Shown: positions 7,939 to 16,428, counted from the first letter of the stretch. The stretch is 35,635 bases of DNA from JBBQAA01 sp038276395 (GCA_038276395.1 JBBQAA010000037.1:1-35635), one strand, 5' to 3'. Notes: generated by a model from the sequence alone, not told the origin. Program-made: numbers and translations.

Positions 7939-8823
7939 ATGCGAGAAGAGGCGACCACGAGGGTCAAGACCGGCCTGGCCGAGATGCTCAAGGGCGGCGT
8001 CATCATGGACGTCGTCACGCCCGAGCAGGCGCTGATCGCGCGTGACGCCGGGGCCGCGGCGGTCATGGCGCTCGAGCGCGTGCCGGCGGACATCCGCCGC
8101 GACGGCGGCGTGGCCCGGATGTCCGCGCCCGAGATGATCCAGGGGATCAAGGACGCGGTGGACATCCCGGTCATGGCCAAGGCGCGGATCGGCCACTTCG
8201 CCGAAGCCCAGGTCCTCCAGGCGCTCGAGGTCGACTACGTGGACGAGTCCGAGGTCCTGACGCCCGCCGACGAGGCCCACCACATCGACAAGTGGGCCTT
8301 CGAGGTTCCCTTCGTGTGCGGCGCGACGAACCTGGGGGAGGCGCTCCGGCGCATCTCCGAGGGCGCGGCGATGATCCGCTCCAAGGGCGAGGCGGGCACC
8401 GGCGACATCGTCGAGGCCGTCCGCCACATGCGGATGATCACCGGCGAGCTGCGCCGCCTCGCGACGCTCGACGAGCCCGAGCTGTGGGGCGCGGCCAAGG
8501 TGCTCGGTGCCCCCGTCGAGCTCGTGCGGCGGTGCGCGCGCGAGGGTGGCCTGCCCGTCCCACTCTTCTCCGCGGGCGGCATCGCCACCCCCGCTGACGC
8601 GTCGCTCATGATGCAGCTCGGGGCTCAGGCCGTGTTCGTCGGGTCCGGCATCTTCAAGGCCGGCGACCCCGAGACCCGGGCCCGGGCGATCGTCGAGGCC
8701 ACGACGCACTACGCCGACCCGGCGCGCGTCGCCGCCGCCTCCGAGGGCCTCGGCCCGGCGATGGACTCGCTCGAGTCGCGCAAGCTCGACGAGACGCAGC
8801 TCCTCGCCTCCCGCGGCTGGTAG
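7939..8823 (+). CDS. pdxS: Pyridoxal 5'-phosphate synthase, synthase subunit PdxS
   Basis: A 294-residue (beta/alpha)8 barrel matching the usual PdxS length. It joins ribose 5-phosphate, glyceraldehyde 3-phosphate and ammonia to make PLP in the cytoplasm, as a 12-mer decorated with PdxT. Residues placed by motif: Asp24 (IMDVVTPEQA), Lys81 (PVMAKARIGHF), which forms the Schiff base with ribose 5-phosphate, and Lys149 (IRSKGEAGTGDI), which takes over the intermediate. FSAGGIATPADASLMMQLG near the C-terminus is the phosphate-binding region. The ATG at 7939 is chosen because it follows the -10 closely and gives the standard N-terminus. pdxT follows after three bases. Confidence 0.97.
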   Translation: MREEATTRVKTGLAEMLKGGVIMDVVTPEQALIARDAGAAAVMALERVPADIRRDGGVARMSAPEMIQGIKDAVDIPVMAKARIGHFAEAQVLQALEVDYVDESEVLTPADEAHHIDKWAFEVPFVCGATNLGEALRRISEGAAMIRSKGEAGTGDIVEAVRHMRMITGELRRLATLDEPELWGAAKVLGAPVELVRRCAREGGLPVPLFSAGGIATPADASLMMQLGAQAVFVGSGIFKAGDPETRARAIVEATTHYADPARVAAASEGLGPAMDSLESRKLDETQLLASRGW

Positions 8824-8826
8824 CCC

Positions 8827-9384
8827 GTGCCGCCCACCGTCGGGGTCCTCGCCCTGCAGGGCGACTTCGGCGCGCACCTCGCGCTGCTCGTCTCGCTCGG
8901 CGTCGCGACACGCTCGGTGCGCACGCCGGCCGACCTGGCCGGGCTCGACGGCCTCGTCATCCCGGGCGGGGAGTCAACGGTCATGACGCTCGGCATCGAG
9001 CGGGAGGGGCTGGCCGAGCCGCTGCGGGCGCTCGCGGCGCGCGGCACGCCAATCCTCGGCACCTGCGCCGGGATGATCATGTTCGACGCCGAGCACCTGG
9101 GCCTCATGGACCTGACCTGTGACCGGAACGCCTTCGGGCGCCAGGTGCGCTCCTTCGAGGTCGACCTGGAGATCGAGGGGATCGAGGGGGAGCCGGTGCG
9201 GGCGGTCTTCATCCGCGCGCCGTGGGTCGCCCGCTCAGGGCCCGGGGTGGAGATCCTGGCCGCGGTCGATGGCCACGGCGTGGCGGTGCGGCAGGACCGC
9301 CTGCTCGCCGTCGCCTTCCACCCGGAGCTCTCGGGCGAGCGCCGGATCCACGAGCGGTTCCTCGCCGAGGTGGCCGAGGGCTGA
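8827..9384 (+). CDS. pdxT: Pyridoxal 5'-phosphate synthase, glutaminase subunit PdxT
   Basis: A 185-residue class I-type glutamine amidotransferase that hydrolyses glutamine and channels ammonia to PdxS. The triad is visible as Cys80 (GTCAGM), His165 and Glu167 (AFHPELSG). The PGGEST loop (46-51) and the N-terminal GVLALQGDFGAH are diagnostic of PdxT. It starts with GTG three bases after the pdxS stop, so the two are surely one transcript. It ends convergently with the small membrane-protein gene; the 30-base gap shows only a poor inverted repeat around the two stop codons. Confidence 0.97.
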   Translation: MPPTVGVLALQGDFGAHLALLVSLGVATRSVRTPADLAGLDGLVIPGGESTVMTLGIEREGLAEPLRALAARGTPILGTCAGMIMFDAEHLGLMDLTCDRNAFGRQVRSFEVDLEIEGIEGEPVRAVFIRAPWVARSGPGVEILAAVDGHGVAVRQDRLLAVAFHPELSGERRIHERFLAEVAEG

Positions 9385-9414
9385 GCGCCGTTCCCACCGC
9401 CGGAGGGGAAGCGG

Positions 9415-9810
9415 TCAGCTACCGACCCGGGGCCGCTCCCAGTCGCGGCGGGCGCGGTCGAAGTCGTTCCAGTCGTAGCCGGGCGGCGGGACGACGGGCG
9501 GCTCGGGGCCGCCGCCGCCACCGTCATCGCCGCCGCCCCCGTCCTCGCGCCGGGGCGCGCGGCGAAACCACGCCCAGGCGCACATCAGCTCGACGGCGAG
9601 GAAGAGCAGCAGCTTCTCGCCGGCGGGGACCTCCTGCAAGCGCGCGATGCCCGCGCCGATCGCCACGCACACGGCGCCCATGACGAGCGCGCGCCGCAGG
9701 GCGACGCGGACCGGGCGCCGCGGCGCGCGGCCGACCGCGGCGGCGAGCACCGAGAGCCCGAGCTCGGCTACGAGCGCCAGCTTCAGCCAGAGGGGCAGAT
9801 CCCGCGTCAC
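9415..9810 (-). CDS. Small membrane protein coupled to the proline-catabolism genes
   Basis: A 131-residue protein I cannot place in a family. Three hydrophobic segments are visible (about 8-27, 39-58 and 66-86). A glycine/aspartate-rich linker and a proline run follow, then a charged tail with GYDWNDFDRARRDWERPR, suggesting a cytoplasmic C-terminus. It starts with GTG at 9810, overlapping the stop of the P5C dehydrogenase (GTGA), which argues for co-translation and supports the gene being real. It could help proline uptake or membrane attachment of the pathway, but nothing in the sequence shows this. Confidence 0.7.
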   Translation of the reverse strand: MTRDLPLWLKLALVAELGLSVLAAAVGRAPRRPVRVALRRALVMGAVCVAIGAGIARLQEVPAGEKLLLFLAVELMCAWAWFRRAPRREDGGGGDDGGGGGPEPPVVPPPGYDWNDFDRARRDWERPRVGS

Positions 9811-11381
9811 GAGACCACGAGCCCGTGGCGCATCGTGTTCTCGGTGACCACGTGCGGGTCGACGAACTGCAGCAGGTAGTCGGGCCCGCCGGCCTTCGTC
9901 CCCGTGCCGGAGAGCCGGTTCCCGCCGAAGGGCTGACGCCCGACCATGGCTCCCGTTATACCGCGATTCACGTAGAGGTTGCCGACCGGTGTCGTGCGCG
10001 TGACCTCCTCGACCACGGCCGGATTGCGGGAGAACAGCCCGCCCGTGAGCGCGAAGGGCAGCGTCCGCACGGCGGCGAGGGCGGCCTCGACGCTCTCGAC
10101 CTCGCTGACCGCGAGCAGCGGGCCGAAGATCTCCTCCCGCAGCACCGCCGAATCCGGCGGCAGGTCCGCGGCCAGCACCGGTGAGCAGTACCAGCCGGTC
10201 TCGGGTACGGAGCCCTCGGCGCGGGCGAGGACCGTGCCCTCCCGCGCGGCGCGCTCGCCGAACTCGAGGACGCGCTCCTGCGCCTCGCGCTCGATGACGG
10301 CGGGCACGTCGGCGCCGAGGTCCTCGGCCGGGCCGACGCTGAGCGCGGCGACGGCGCCCGCCAGGCGTTCGCGCAGCGGCCCCGCGATCGCCTCGTGCAC
10401 AAGCACGCGCGAGGCGGCCGAGCACTTCTGGCCGGCGTAGTCGAAGGCGGAGGCGACGATCGCGGGCACGGCGTCGTCGAGGTCGGCGTCGGAGTCGACG
10501 ATCACGCAGTTCTTGCCGCCCATCTCGGCCACCACCCGCTTGACGCGGTGCTGGCCCTCGCGCGGCTCGGCCGCGGCGCGCACGATCCCGAGGCCGACGG
10601 GCAGCGAGCCGGTGAAGGCGATGGTCGCCACCTCCGGGTGCTCGACGAGCGCGGCGCCCGCCTCGCCCTCCCCGGGCAGGAAGCCGATCGCGCCCGGCGG
10701 CACGCCGCCCGCGCGCAGCGCCTCCACCACCCGCGCCCCGCAGCCCGGCGCCTGCTCGGCGGGCTTGAGTATCGCCGGGTTGCCGGTGGCCAGGGCGGCC
10801 GCGACCATGCCCGTGGGAATGGCGAGCGGGAAGTTCCAGGGCGCGATCACGGCGACGACCCCCCGGGGCCGGTAGGCCATGGCGTTGCGCTCGCCCGGGA
10901 CCTCAGCGAGCGCGCGGCCCGCGCCCAGGGCCAGCGCGCCGCGCGCGTAGTACTCGAGGAAGTCGATCGCCTCGCAGACGTCTGCGTCCGCCTCCCGCCA
11001 GGGCTTGCCGCACTCGCGCACGGCCAAGGCGGCGAGCTCGAGCCGGCGCTCGCGCATCCACGCCGCGGCGGCGACGAGGGCCCGGGCGCGCTCGGCTGCG
11101 GGGGTCGCCTCCCACCCGGGCGCCGCGGCTACCGCGGCGGCGACGGCGGCGTCGGCCTCCGCGCCGCCGGCCGACCCGGCCTCGGCGACCACGCGCGCGG
11201 GCGAGCAGGGATCGGTCGAGACGAGCGCGCCGGAGCGGCCCGCATCCTCACCGACGATCACGGGCGCGGCGAGGGGCAGCTTGGCGTCGAGGGCCGCCAG
11301 CGCGCCCGCGAGCTCGGCCCGCACCGGCGCGCGGCGCAGCTCGAGCACCGGCTCGTTGGCGAACGCGGGAAGCGAGCTCAC
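9807..11381 (-). CDS. pruA: L-glutamate gamma-semialdehyde (1-pyrroline-5-carboxylate) dehydrogenase
   Basis: A 524-residue ALDH-superfamily enzyme that oxidises glutamate semialdehyde to glutamate with NAD+, the second step of proline breakdown. Visible are PWNFPLAIPTGM (oxyanion Asn182), the FTGSLPVG cofactor loop, Glu286 (VAEMGGKNC) and Cys320 (YAGQKCSA). The typical P5CDH C-terminus is present with VGNLYVNRGITGAMVGRQPFGG. The upstream gene is proline dehydrogenase, overlapped by 4 bases (ATGA), which fixes the function well. It also overlaps the next membrane-protein gene. The two activities are separate proteins here, unlike the fused PutA of proteobacteria. Confidence 0.95.
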   Translation of the reverse strand: MSSLPAFANEPVLELRRAPVRAELAGALAALDAKLPLAAPVIVGEDAGRSGALVSTDPCSPARVVAEAGSAGGAEADAAVAAAVAAAPGWEATPAAERARALVAAAAWMRERRLELAALAVRECGKPWREADADVCEAIDFLEYYARGALALGAGRALAEVPGERNAMAYRPRGVVAVIAPWNFPLAIPTGMVAAALATGNPAILKPAEQAPGCGARVVEALRAGGVPPGAIGFLPGEGEAGAALVEHPEVATIAFTGSLPVGLGIVRAAAEPREGQHRVKRVVAEMGGKNCVIVDSDADLDDAVPAIVASAFDYAGQKCSAASRVLVHEAIAGPLRERLAGAVAALSVGPAEDLGADVPAVIEREAQERVLEFGERAAREGTVLARAEGSVPETGWYCSPVLAADLPPDSAVLREEIFGPLLAVSEVESVEAALAAVRTLPFALTGGLFSRNPAVVEEVTRTTPVGNLYVNRGITGAMVGRQPFGGNRLSGTGTKAGGPDYLLQFVDPHVVTENTMRHGLVVS

Positions 11382-12688
11382 GGCGCGGCCAGCAGCTCCT
11401 CGAGCGGCGCGCCGCGGGCCTGCTCGGAGAGGAAGGACTCGTTGGCGGTGTTCTCGAGCAGCCGGCGGACGAGGTAGGCCATCCCCGCCACGAGATCTCC
11501 GACCGGGCAGTAGGCGCGCACTCGATGCCCGCCCGCGGCCAGCGCATGGCCGAGGTCGTCGCCGAGACCACGCAGGATCTGCAGTTCGAGGCCCCCGGTG
11601 TTCGCGGTCACGCGGTCATAGGCGATGGCGTGGGCCACCGAGCGCAGGTTGTGGGAGGCGATGGCCACGGCGACGACCCCGCCCGCGCGCGCGTCGAGCA
11701 GGCGTCGGGTCAGCGTCTCGAAGTTCCGGTCGGAGTCCGCCTTGACCTCGAACACCGGCACCTCCCAGCCGTGCTGGCGCGCGTCGACCACCTCGTGGTC
11801 CCAGTAGGCGCCCTTGACGAGCCGGACGACGACCGGCGCCGTGCGCGGCGTCCGAGACGCCCACGCCTCGATCGTGTCGAGCGTCTCGGGGGAGTCCCGC
11901 AGGTAGGCCTGCAGGACGAGCCCGGCGCTTGGGGCGGCGCGGAACTCCTCCTCGGCCAGGAGCTCGAGCACGAGCTCGAGGACGGCCTCGCGGGAGTCGA
12001 GGGACTCCGAGTCGATGTGTAGGTGCGCGCCCACCCGGGCGGCGTGGCGGAGCAGCTCCCGCAGCCGGCCCGCGGCGTCCGCCTTGCCGCGCTCGGGGGC
12101 GTCCGGGCGCAGGAGCGGCGTGAGCGCCGAGACCTTGACCGACAGGTTGGCCGGGGGGCGGTCGGGCCAGGCGCGCTGCGCCTCGGCCAGGGTGTCGAGC
12201 GCGGCCCCGCAACGGGCGGCGTAGGTGTCCGCCTCGGCCTGGGTCACCGTGGCCTCGCCGAGCAGGTCGACGGAGTTGGCCACGCCGTCGTTCCACAGTC
12301 CTCGGAGGTCGCCGAGCGCGTCGCACGGCGAGGCGCCGACGATGAACCGATGGGCCATGTGGCGCACCCCCGCCGCCGCGGCGGCGCCGAGCGCAGCGCG
12401 GCCGGCGCGCGTGTTCCCCATCCGGAGCGCCGCGCTCACCGGCGGCGGGCGCTCCGCCGGCTCGGCCAGGAACGCCGTCAGGTGGCGCGCGAGGTCATCG
12501 ACGCCGTGACAGGCGGGGACGACGTCGACGAAGCGGAAGAGCGCGGCGCGGAGCTCGTCGTCGGCCGCGGCGAGGTCCATCGCCTTGGCGTCGAGCGCCG
12601 CCAGCGGCCGGCGGGGCCCCGAGGGGAAGGCGGCCGCGAGCGCCGCGCCGGCGTCGCGGAGCTCCCGCTCGAGGGCGTCCGGGTCCAT
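11378..12688 (-). CDS. putB: Proline dehydrogenase (FAD)
   Basis: A 436-residue (beta/alpha)8 flavoenzyme that oxidises proline to 1-pyrroline-5-carboxylate and passes electrons to quinone. Family hallmarks are the NLSVKVSALTPL strand, HIDSESLDSREAVLELVLEL, the substrate/FAD strand VVRLVKGAYWDHEV, and the C-terminal YCPVGDLVAGMAYLVRRLLENT with the proline-binding arginine pair. It is longer than the ~300-residue monofunctional enzymes and closer to the PRODH part of PutA, with a helical N-terminal arm. The ATG at 12688 is preferred over an upstream one at 12766, which lies inside the next gene, because a TAGGAC hexamer ends 7 bases before it. First gene of the proline operon. Confidence 0.94.
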   Translation of the reverse strand: MDPDALERELRDAGAALAAAFPSGPRRPLAALDAKAMDLAAADDELRAALFRFVDVVPACHGVDDLARHLTAFLAEPAERPPPVSAALRMGNTRAGRAALGAAAAAGVRHMAHRFIVGASPCDALGDLRGLWNDGVANSVDLLGEATVTQAEADTYAARCGAALDTLAEAQRAWPDRPPANLSVKVSALTPLLRPDAPERGKADAAGRLRELLRHAARVGAHLHIDSESLDSREAVLELVLELLAEEEFRAAPSAGLVLQAYLRDSPETLDTIEAWASRTPRTAPVVVRLVKGAYWDHEVVDARQHGWEVPVFEVKADSDRNFETLTRRLLDARAGGVVAVAIASHNLRSVAHAIAYDRVTANTGGLELQILRGLGDDLGHALAAGGHRVRAYCPVGDLVAGMAYLVRRLLENTANESFLSEQARGAPLEELLAAP

Positions 12689-12695
12689 GACCGCA

Positions 12696-12701
12696 GTCCT
12701 A
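12696..12701 (-). promoter_or_regulatory. -10-like element (TAGGAC) of the proline operon
   Basis: On the minus strand TAGGAC ends 7 bases before the ATG at 12688. The sixth base is C rather than the usual T, so this is a weaker match. It overlaps the stop region of the upstream membrane-protein gene. Confidence 0.38.
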
Positions 12702-13529
12702 CCCCGGTGCGGAGCGTTCGACCGCGCCCCAGCCCATGTCCTCCTCCCGCTCGGCCTCAAGCGCATCGCTCCCGCCGCGCAGGCCGAACAGCCGCTTGGC
12801 GAGCAGGAGATAGACGACCACGGCCAGGTTGACGAGGAACGTCACGACCTTCAGCGGCGAGCCCTTGACCATGATCTCGCGCACCTCGATCGGCAGGAAG
12901 GAGGCGGTCACGATCAGCGTCAGGTACTCCGCCCAGCGCTGCTCGTACCACAGCCCGACGGCCTCGATCCCCTCGACGGCGGCGTACACGAGCGCTGCCA
13001 CGCCGAACAGGCGCAGGTGGCCGGCGTCGAGCGTGAAGAGCCGGTCGAGCTCGTGGAGGATCCCCGTCCGGCCCTGGGTCTGCACGGGGCCGCCGCCCGC
13101 GCGCTGCAGGTCGCCGACGACCCGGTAGAAGGTCCCGCGGAGCTGCGCGCGGTCGGAGGCGAAGATGAGCACGGCGGCGCCGAGCAGCCCGAGCACGAGG
13201 AAGTGAAAGGCCCGGTCCACGGCGATGAGCCGCAGGACGATTCGGTCGCGCAGGGGCCTGCCCCGGCGGGGGAGGGCGATCTCCTCGCGCTCGGGCGGGA
13301 ACGCGCGGGACGGGGAATCGGGCGCCCCGACCGGCAGCCAGGAGTCGCAGCGCAGGCAGCGGTGCCAGCGCGTGCCACGGTCCGCGAAGGCCACGAGCTC
13401 GTCCCGCGGGCGCAGGCGGGCGGCGTCGGTGCCGACGAGCGCGTGGCCGCGTAGGCCGCAGACCAGCAGCTCGTAGTGGAAGCGCGGCACGAAGCGGCGG
13501 GGCGGGGTCGTGCCGGGAAGGTCGCCCAT
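12699..13529 (-). CDS. Predicted membrane protein, DUF2127-like
   Basis: A 276-residue protein. The first ~95 residues are soluble and include a possible zinc pair (CLRCDSW) and an HYELLVCGLRGH segment. The rest has four hydrophobic segments, including FHFLVLGLLGAAVLIFA, LFGVAALVYAAVEGIEAVGLW, EYLTLIVTASFLPIEVREI and VVTFLVNLAVVVYLLLAKRLF. The second and third of these resemble the DUF2127 family of uncharacterised membrane proteins. The ATG at 13529 is chosen over longer options because a TACGCT -10 ends 8 bases upstream. The stop at 12699 is 11 bases from the proline dehydrogenase start, so the two may be co-transcribed. Function unknown. Confidence 0.78.
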   Translation of the reverse strand: MGDLPGTTPPRRFVPRFHYELLVCGLRGHALVGTDAARLRPRDELVAFADRGTRWHRCLRCDSWLPVGAPDSPSRAFPPEREEIALPRRGRPLRDRIVLRLIAVDRAFHFLVLGLLGAAVLIFASDRAQLRGTFYRVVGDLQRAGGGPVQTQGRTGILHELDRLFTLDAGHLRLFGVAALVYAAVEGIEAVGLWYEQRWAEYLTLIVTASFLPIEVREIMVKGSPLKVVTFLVNLAVVVYLLLAKRLFGLRGGSDALEAEREEDMGWGAVERSAPG

Positions 13530-13537
13530 GCGGCGGG

Positions 13538-13543
13538 AGCGTA
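13538..13543 (-). promoter_or_regulatory. -10 element (TACGCT) of the DUF2127-like gene
   Basis: TACGCT on the minus strand ends 8 bases before the ATG at 13529. It sits in a 114-base gap shared with the divergent rpiB-like remnant, whose own -10 is at 13632-13637. Confidence 0.52.
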
Positions 13544-13631
13544 CGCGCGGGGTCCGGCGGAGCCGCGCGGCCGGCGATCGTCCCGCAGTTCGGGTCCTAC
13601 AGCGCCCACAAATGCAGGAGCCGCGGCGACC

Positions 13632-13637
13632 TACCCT
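13632..13637 (+). promoter_or_regulatory. -10 element (TACCCT) before the rpiB-like remnant
   Basis: TACCCT ends 6 bases before the ATG at 13644. The element is preserved although the gene behind it is broken, so the remnant may still be transcribed. Confidence 0.48.
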
Positions 13638-13643
13638 CGGGAC

Positions 13644-13915
13644 ATGCGCATCGCGATCGCCGCCGACGAGCTGACCGGGGTGGCAGCGGAGGTCGCCCCG
13701 GCGCTCGCGCGCCGCGCTGTGCGCCGGCGCCGTCACCGCGGCGGGGGCGCGCCGCTGGAACGACGCCACCGTGCTCGCGCTCTCCCTGCGGACGACCTCG
13801 GGCGGCGCTGCTCGAGGAGATCCTCGCCGCCTGGTTCGCCGCCGCGCCGAGCAGCGAAGCCGAGGACCGGGAGAACGTCGCGCGTCTCGCGGCGATCGAG
13901 CGCGCCGGTAGGTAA
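13644..13915 (+). pseudogene. Remnant of an RpiB/LacAB-family sugar-phosphate isomerase gene
   Basis: Three pieces lie in three frames. The first, from the ATG at 13644, reads MRIAIAADELTGVAAEVAPAL, the RpiB-type N-terminus. The second, from about 13713, reads CAGAVTAAGARRWNDATVLAL, matching the conserved NDxNVLxL region. The third, from about 13808, reads LLEEILAAWFAAAPSSEAED and ends at TAA 13913-13915. The active-site middle of the protein (roughly 70 residues including the proton-shuttling Cys region) is missing between pieces one and two. Intact members interconvert ribose and ribulose 5-phosphate or related sugars. The product cannot be functional. Confidence 0.65.
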
Positions 13916-14039
13916 AGCTTCACCGCCGCCGCTGCCGATACCGCCCCACGGGCGGCATGGACGTCGCCGAGTCGTCTCAGCAGCCGCCCCGCGGTCCCTG
14001 AGCCGAGCCGGACCCGGAAGCACCGCATCGCCGTCGTTC

Positions 14040-15032
14040 TCAGGTGGGGTGGAAGGTGACGACGCCCGCGGCGTCCGCCTCCTCGCGCACCGTGCCGCCG
14101 GCGAGCAGGAGATCGACGTGGCCGAGCACCTCGGAGAGCGTCAGGTAGGCCTGGGTGACGGCGATGTTGCCCCACATCGCCTGAGCGATCTCGTAGGCCG
14201 TGCGGGGCTGCCCGGCGATCAGCTTCCCGATCCGCCGCGCGCGCCGGCGGTGCATGGCCAGCCGGGAGCCGATCAGCGCCGCGTGGTCCTCGATCGGCTC
14301 CCCGTGGCCGGACAGGGCCAGGGACACCGGCAGCTCTCGCGTGGCGCCGAGCGACTCGATGTAGGTGATGAGCGCGCGCGGGCGCGCGCCGTCGGCGGGC
14401 TCCGTGCCCGGCAGCGGGCGGGTGACGAGCGGGTTCGAGGAGATATGGCGGATCAGGTGATCGGCGGCGATGAGGAGCCCCGAGGCCTCGTCCCAGAGCA
14501 CGGTATCCGAGGGGGAGTGCCCGGGCCGGTGGAGCACCCGAAAGGTCCGGCCGCCGAGCTCGAGGCGGTCACCGGCGGCGAGCGGGCGGGTGACGGTCGC
14601 CGCCCCGCCCCAGGCCCGGAAGGCGGCGGAGACGCTGCGCAGCGCCTCGGCCACGTCCTCGGGGATGCCGTGGGTGCGCATGAGCGCAAAGGAGAAGGCG
14701 TCGTCGGCCTCGGCCTGCTCCGCGTAGGCGCCGAGGTAGGGGGCGAGCCGGTCGAGCGCGGCGACCTCGGCCCCGGAGCGCCGGGCGAGGATCCCCACGA
14801 GGCCGAGGTGGTCGATGTGCTGGTGGGTGACGAGGATCAGCTCCAGGTCCTCGATCCGCCGCCCGTGCGCGGCCAGCGCCCGCTCGAGCTCGTCGAGCGC
14901 CTTGCCCGAGTTCGGCCCGGTGTCGATGAGCGTCAGCGGGTCGCCCTCGACGAGGTAGGTGTTCACGCGCCCGACCGCGAACGGCGTGGGGATGGGCAGG
15001 CAGTGGATCCCGGCGTCGGGCGCGCGCGCCAT
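14040..15032 (-). CDS. Metallo-beta-lactamase-fold hydrolase
   Basis: A 330-residue protein with the complete MBL metal motif THQHIDH (His70, His72, Asp74, His75). Further ligands lie in RPGHSPSDTV (His), ADHLIRH (Asp) and SGHGEPIEDH (His). After about residue 255 a helical/winged-helix-like tail follows (RRIGKLIAGQPRTAYEIAQAM), as in the LACTB2/glyoxalase-like branch, whose members hydrolyse thioesters or RNA. The substrate is not readable. The start codon shares one base with the stop of the phosphomannomutase gene (TGATG), so the two are co-translated. About 125 bases beyond its stop show nothing recognisable apart from the end of the rpiB-like remnant. Confidence 0.9.
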   Translation of the reverse strand: MARAPDAGIHCLPIPTPFAVGRVNTYLVEGDPLTLIDTGPNSGKALDELERALAAHGRRIEDLELILVTHQHIDHLGLVGILARRSGAEVAALDRLAPYLGAYAEQAEADDAFSFALMRTHGIPEDVAEALRSVSAAFRAWGGAATVTRPLAAGDRLELGGRTFRVLHRPGHSPSDTVLWDEASGLLIAADHLIRHISSNPLVTRPLPGTEPADGARPRALITYIESLGATRELPVSLALSGHGEPIEDHAALIGSRLAMHRRRARRIGKLIAGQPRTAYEIAQAMWGNIAVTQAYLTLSEVLGHVDLLLAGGTVREEADAAGVVTFHPT

Positions 15033-16414
15033 CAGCCGCGGATGAGCGCGAGGACCTCGTCACGCCGGCGCTCCATGTCCGCGCGCGAGACGAGCGACTC
15101 GAGGTTCAGGCGCAGGAGCGGCTCGGTGTTCGAGGGCCGCACGTTGAAGTGCCAGTCCTCGTAGTCGACCGAGATGCCGTCGAGCTCGTCGATCTCCCCG
15201 TCGGCGTAGCGCTCGCGGAGCTCGGCCATCCTCGCCTCCCCGTCCTTCACCTCGGAGTTGATCTCCCCGGAGATGAAGTACTTCTCCCGCAACGGCCCGA
15301 CGAGCGCGGAGAGCGGCTTTCCGGCCTTGCCGAGCAGCTCGAGCACGAGCAGCGCGGGGATCGTGCCCGAGTCCGCGCAGAAGAAGTCACGGAAGTAGTA
15401 GTGGCCGGAGACCTCGCCGCCGAAGGCTGCGCCCTCGCGCCGCATCCGGGTCTTGAAGAAGGCGTGGCCGACGCGGTTGCGCTCGGCCGTGCCCCCGGCG
15501 CGGGCCACGACGTCGGCCACCGCGCGGCTTGCACGCACGTCGTAGAGGATCGTCGCGCCCGGGTCCTTCGCGAGGATCGACTCGGCCAGGAGCGCGGTGA
15601 GGAAGTCGCCGTCGACGAACGCGCCGGTGTCGTCGATGAAGAAGCAGCGGTCGGCGTCCCCGTCCCAGGCGATCCCGAGCTGGGCGCCCTCCGCGCGCAC
15701 GCGCTCGATGATGAAGCGGCGGTTCTCCTCGAGCAGCGGGTTCGGCTCGTGGTCGGGGAAGGTGCCGTCGGGCTCCCAGTAGTGGGTGACGGGATCGAGC
15801 CCGAGCTCTGAGAGGAGCGGGCCGACCATGGGCCCGGCCATGCCGTTGCCGCCGTCGACCACGAGCCTGAGCGGCCGGATCGCGTCGCGCTCGACAAACG
15901 CCATGACCCGCTCGCGGAAGCGCGGGGCGACGTCCACCTCCTCGCTACCGCCCGCCCGGGCCGGGTCGGGCGCCGCGTCGAGCGAGCCGCCCGCCACGAG
16001 GTCGCGGATCTCCCCGATGCCCTCCTCCCCGGAGAGGGCGAGGGCGCCGCGGCGGACGAGCTTCGCGCCCGTGTAGGCGGCGGGGTTGTGGGAGGCCGTG
16101 CACATGAGCCCGCCGTCGAGGTCCTCGCCGCCAACGAGCGCGTAGAGCATCTCGGTCCCGACCATGCCCGCGTCGAGCACGTGGGCGCCCTCGGCGACCA
16201 TCCCGTCGCGGTAACGGGCGGCCATCGCGGGGGCGGAGAGCCGCATGTCGCGCCCGAGGCCGACCCGCAGCTCGCCCGCCTCCCTCCCCTCCAGGTCGGC
16301 GAGGACGCGCACGAAGGCGCGGCCGATCAGCTCCGCGGCGTCCTCGTCGAGCTCGCGGCCGTGGAGGCCCCGGATGTCGTAGGCCTTGAAGACCGCGGGG
16401 GGGATGGTCGGCAC
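15032..16414 (-). CDS. manB: Phosphomannomutase/phosphoglucomutase
   Basis: A 460-residue alpha-D-phosphohexomutase that moves phosphate between C6 and C1 of mannose or glucose, supplying precursors for nucleotide sugars. The four family motifs are in order: the phosphoserine loop TASHNP (Ser108), the magnesium loop DGDADR (251-256), the sugar-recognition loop GGEVSGHYYF and the phosphate-binding loop RPSNTEPLLRLNLE. The N-terminal FKAYDIRG is typical of the PMM/PGM branch. It starts with GTG at 16414 just after a TAGCAT -10. It faces away from the rfbF-like gene, and together these form a small sugar-nucleotide locus. Confidence 0.95.
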   Translation of the reverse strand: MPTIPPAVFKAYDIRGLHGRELDEDAAELIGRAFVRVLADLEGREAGELRVGLGRDMRLSAPAMAARYRDGMVAEGAHVLDAGMVGTEMLYALVGGEDLDGGLMCTASHNPAAYTGAKLVRRGALALSGEEGIGEIRDLVAGGSLDAAPDPARAGGSEEVDVAPRFRERVMAFVERDAIRPLRLVVDGGNGMAGPMVGPLLSELGLDPVTHYWEPDGTFPDHEPNPLLEENRRFIIERVRAEGAQLGIAWDGDADRCFFIDDTGAFVDGDFLTALLAESILAKDPGATILYDVRASRAVADVVARAGGTAERNRVGHAFFKTRMRREGAAFGGEVSGHYYFRDFFCADSGTIPALLVLELLGKAGKPLSALVGPLREKYFISGEINSEVKDGEARMAELRERYADGEIDELDGISVDYEDWHFNVRPSNTEPLLRLNLESLVSRADMERRRDEVLALIRG

Positions 16415-16422
16415 CGCGCGGC

Positions 16423-16428
16423 ATGCTA
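16423..16428 (-). promoter_or_regulatory. -10 element (TAGCAT) of the phosphomannomutase gene
   Basis: On the minus strand TAGCAT ends 8 bases before the GTG at 16414, which supports that start codon. No -35 was recognised. Confidence 0.52.

Noticed and set aside
6327..8180. 617-codon minus-strand frame ending in the rmlC-like protein
   Set aside because: Only the last 177 codons are epimerase; the rest is antisense to the RpiR gene and pdxS, and the TACCCT -10 marks the true start at 6860.
9385..9414. Inverted repeat between pdxT and the convergent membrane-protein gene as a terminator
   Set aside because: The match comes mainly from the two opposed TGA stop contexts and has mismatches in the stem.
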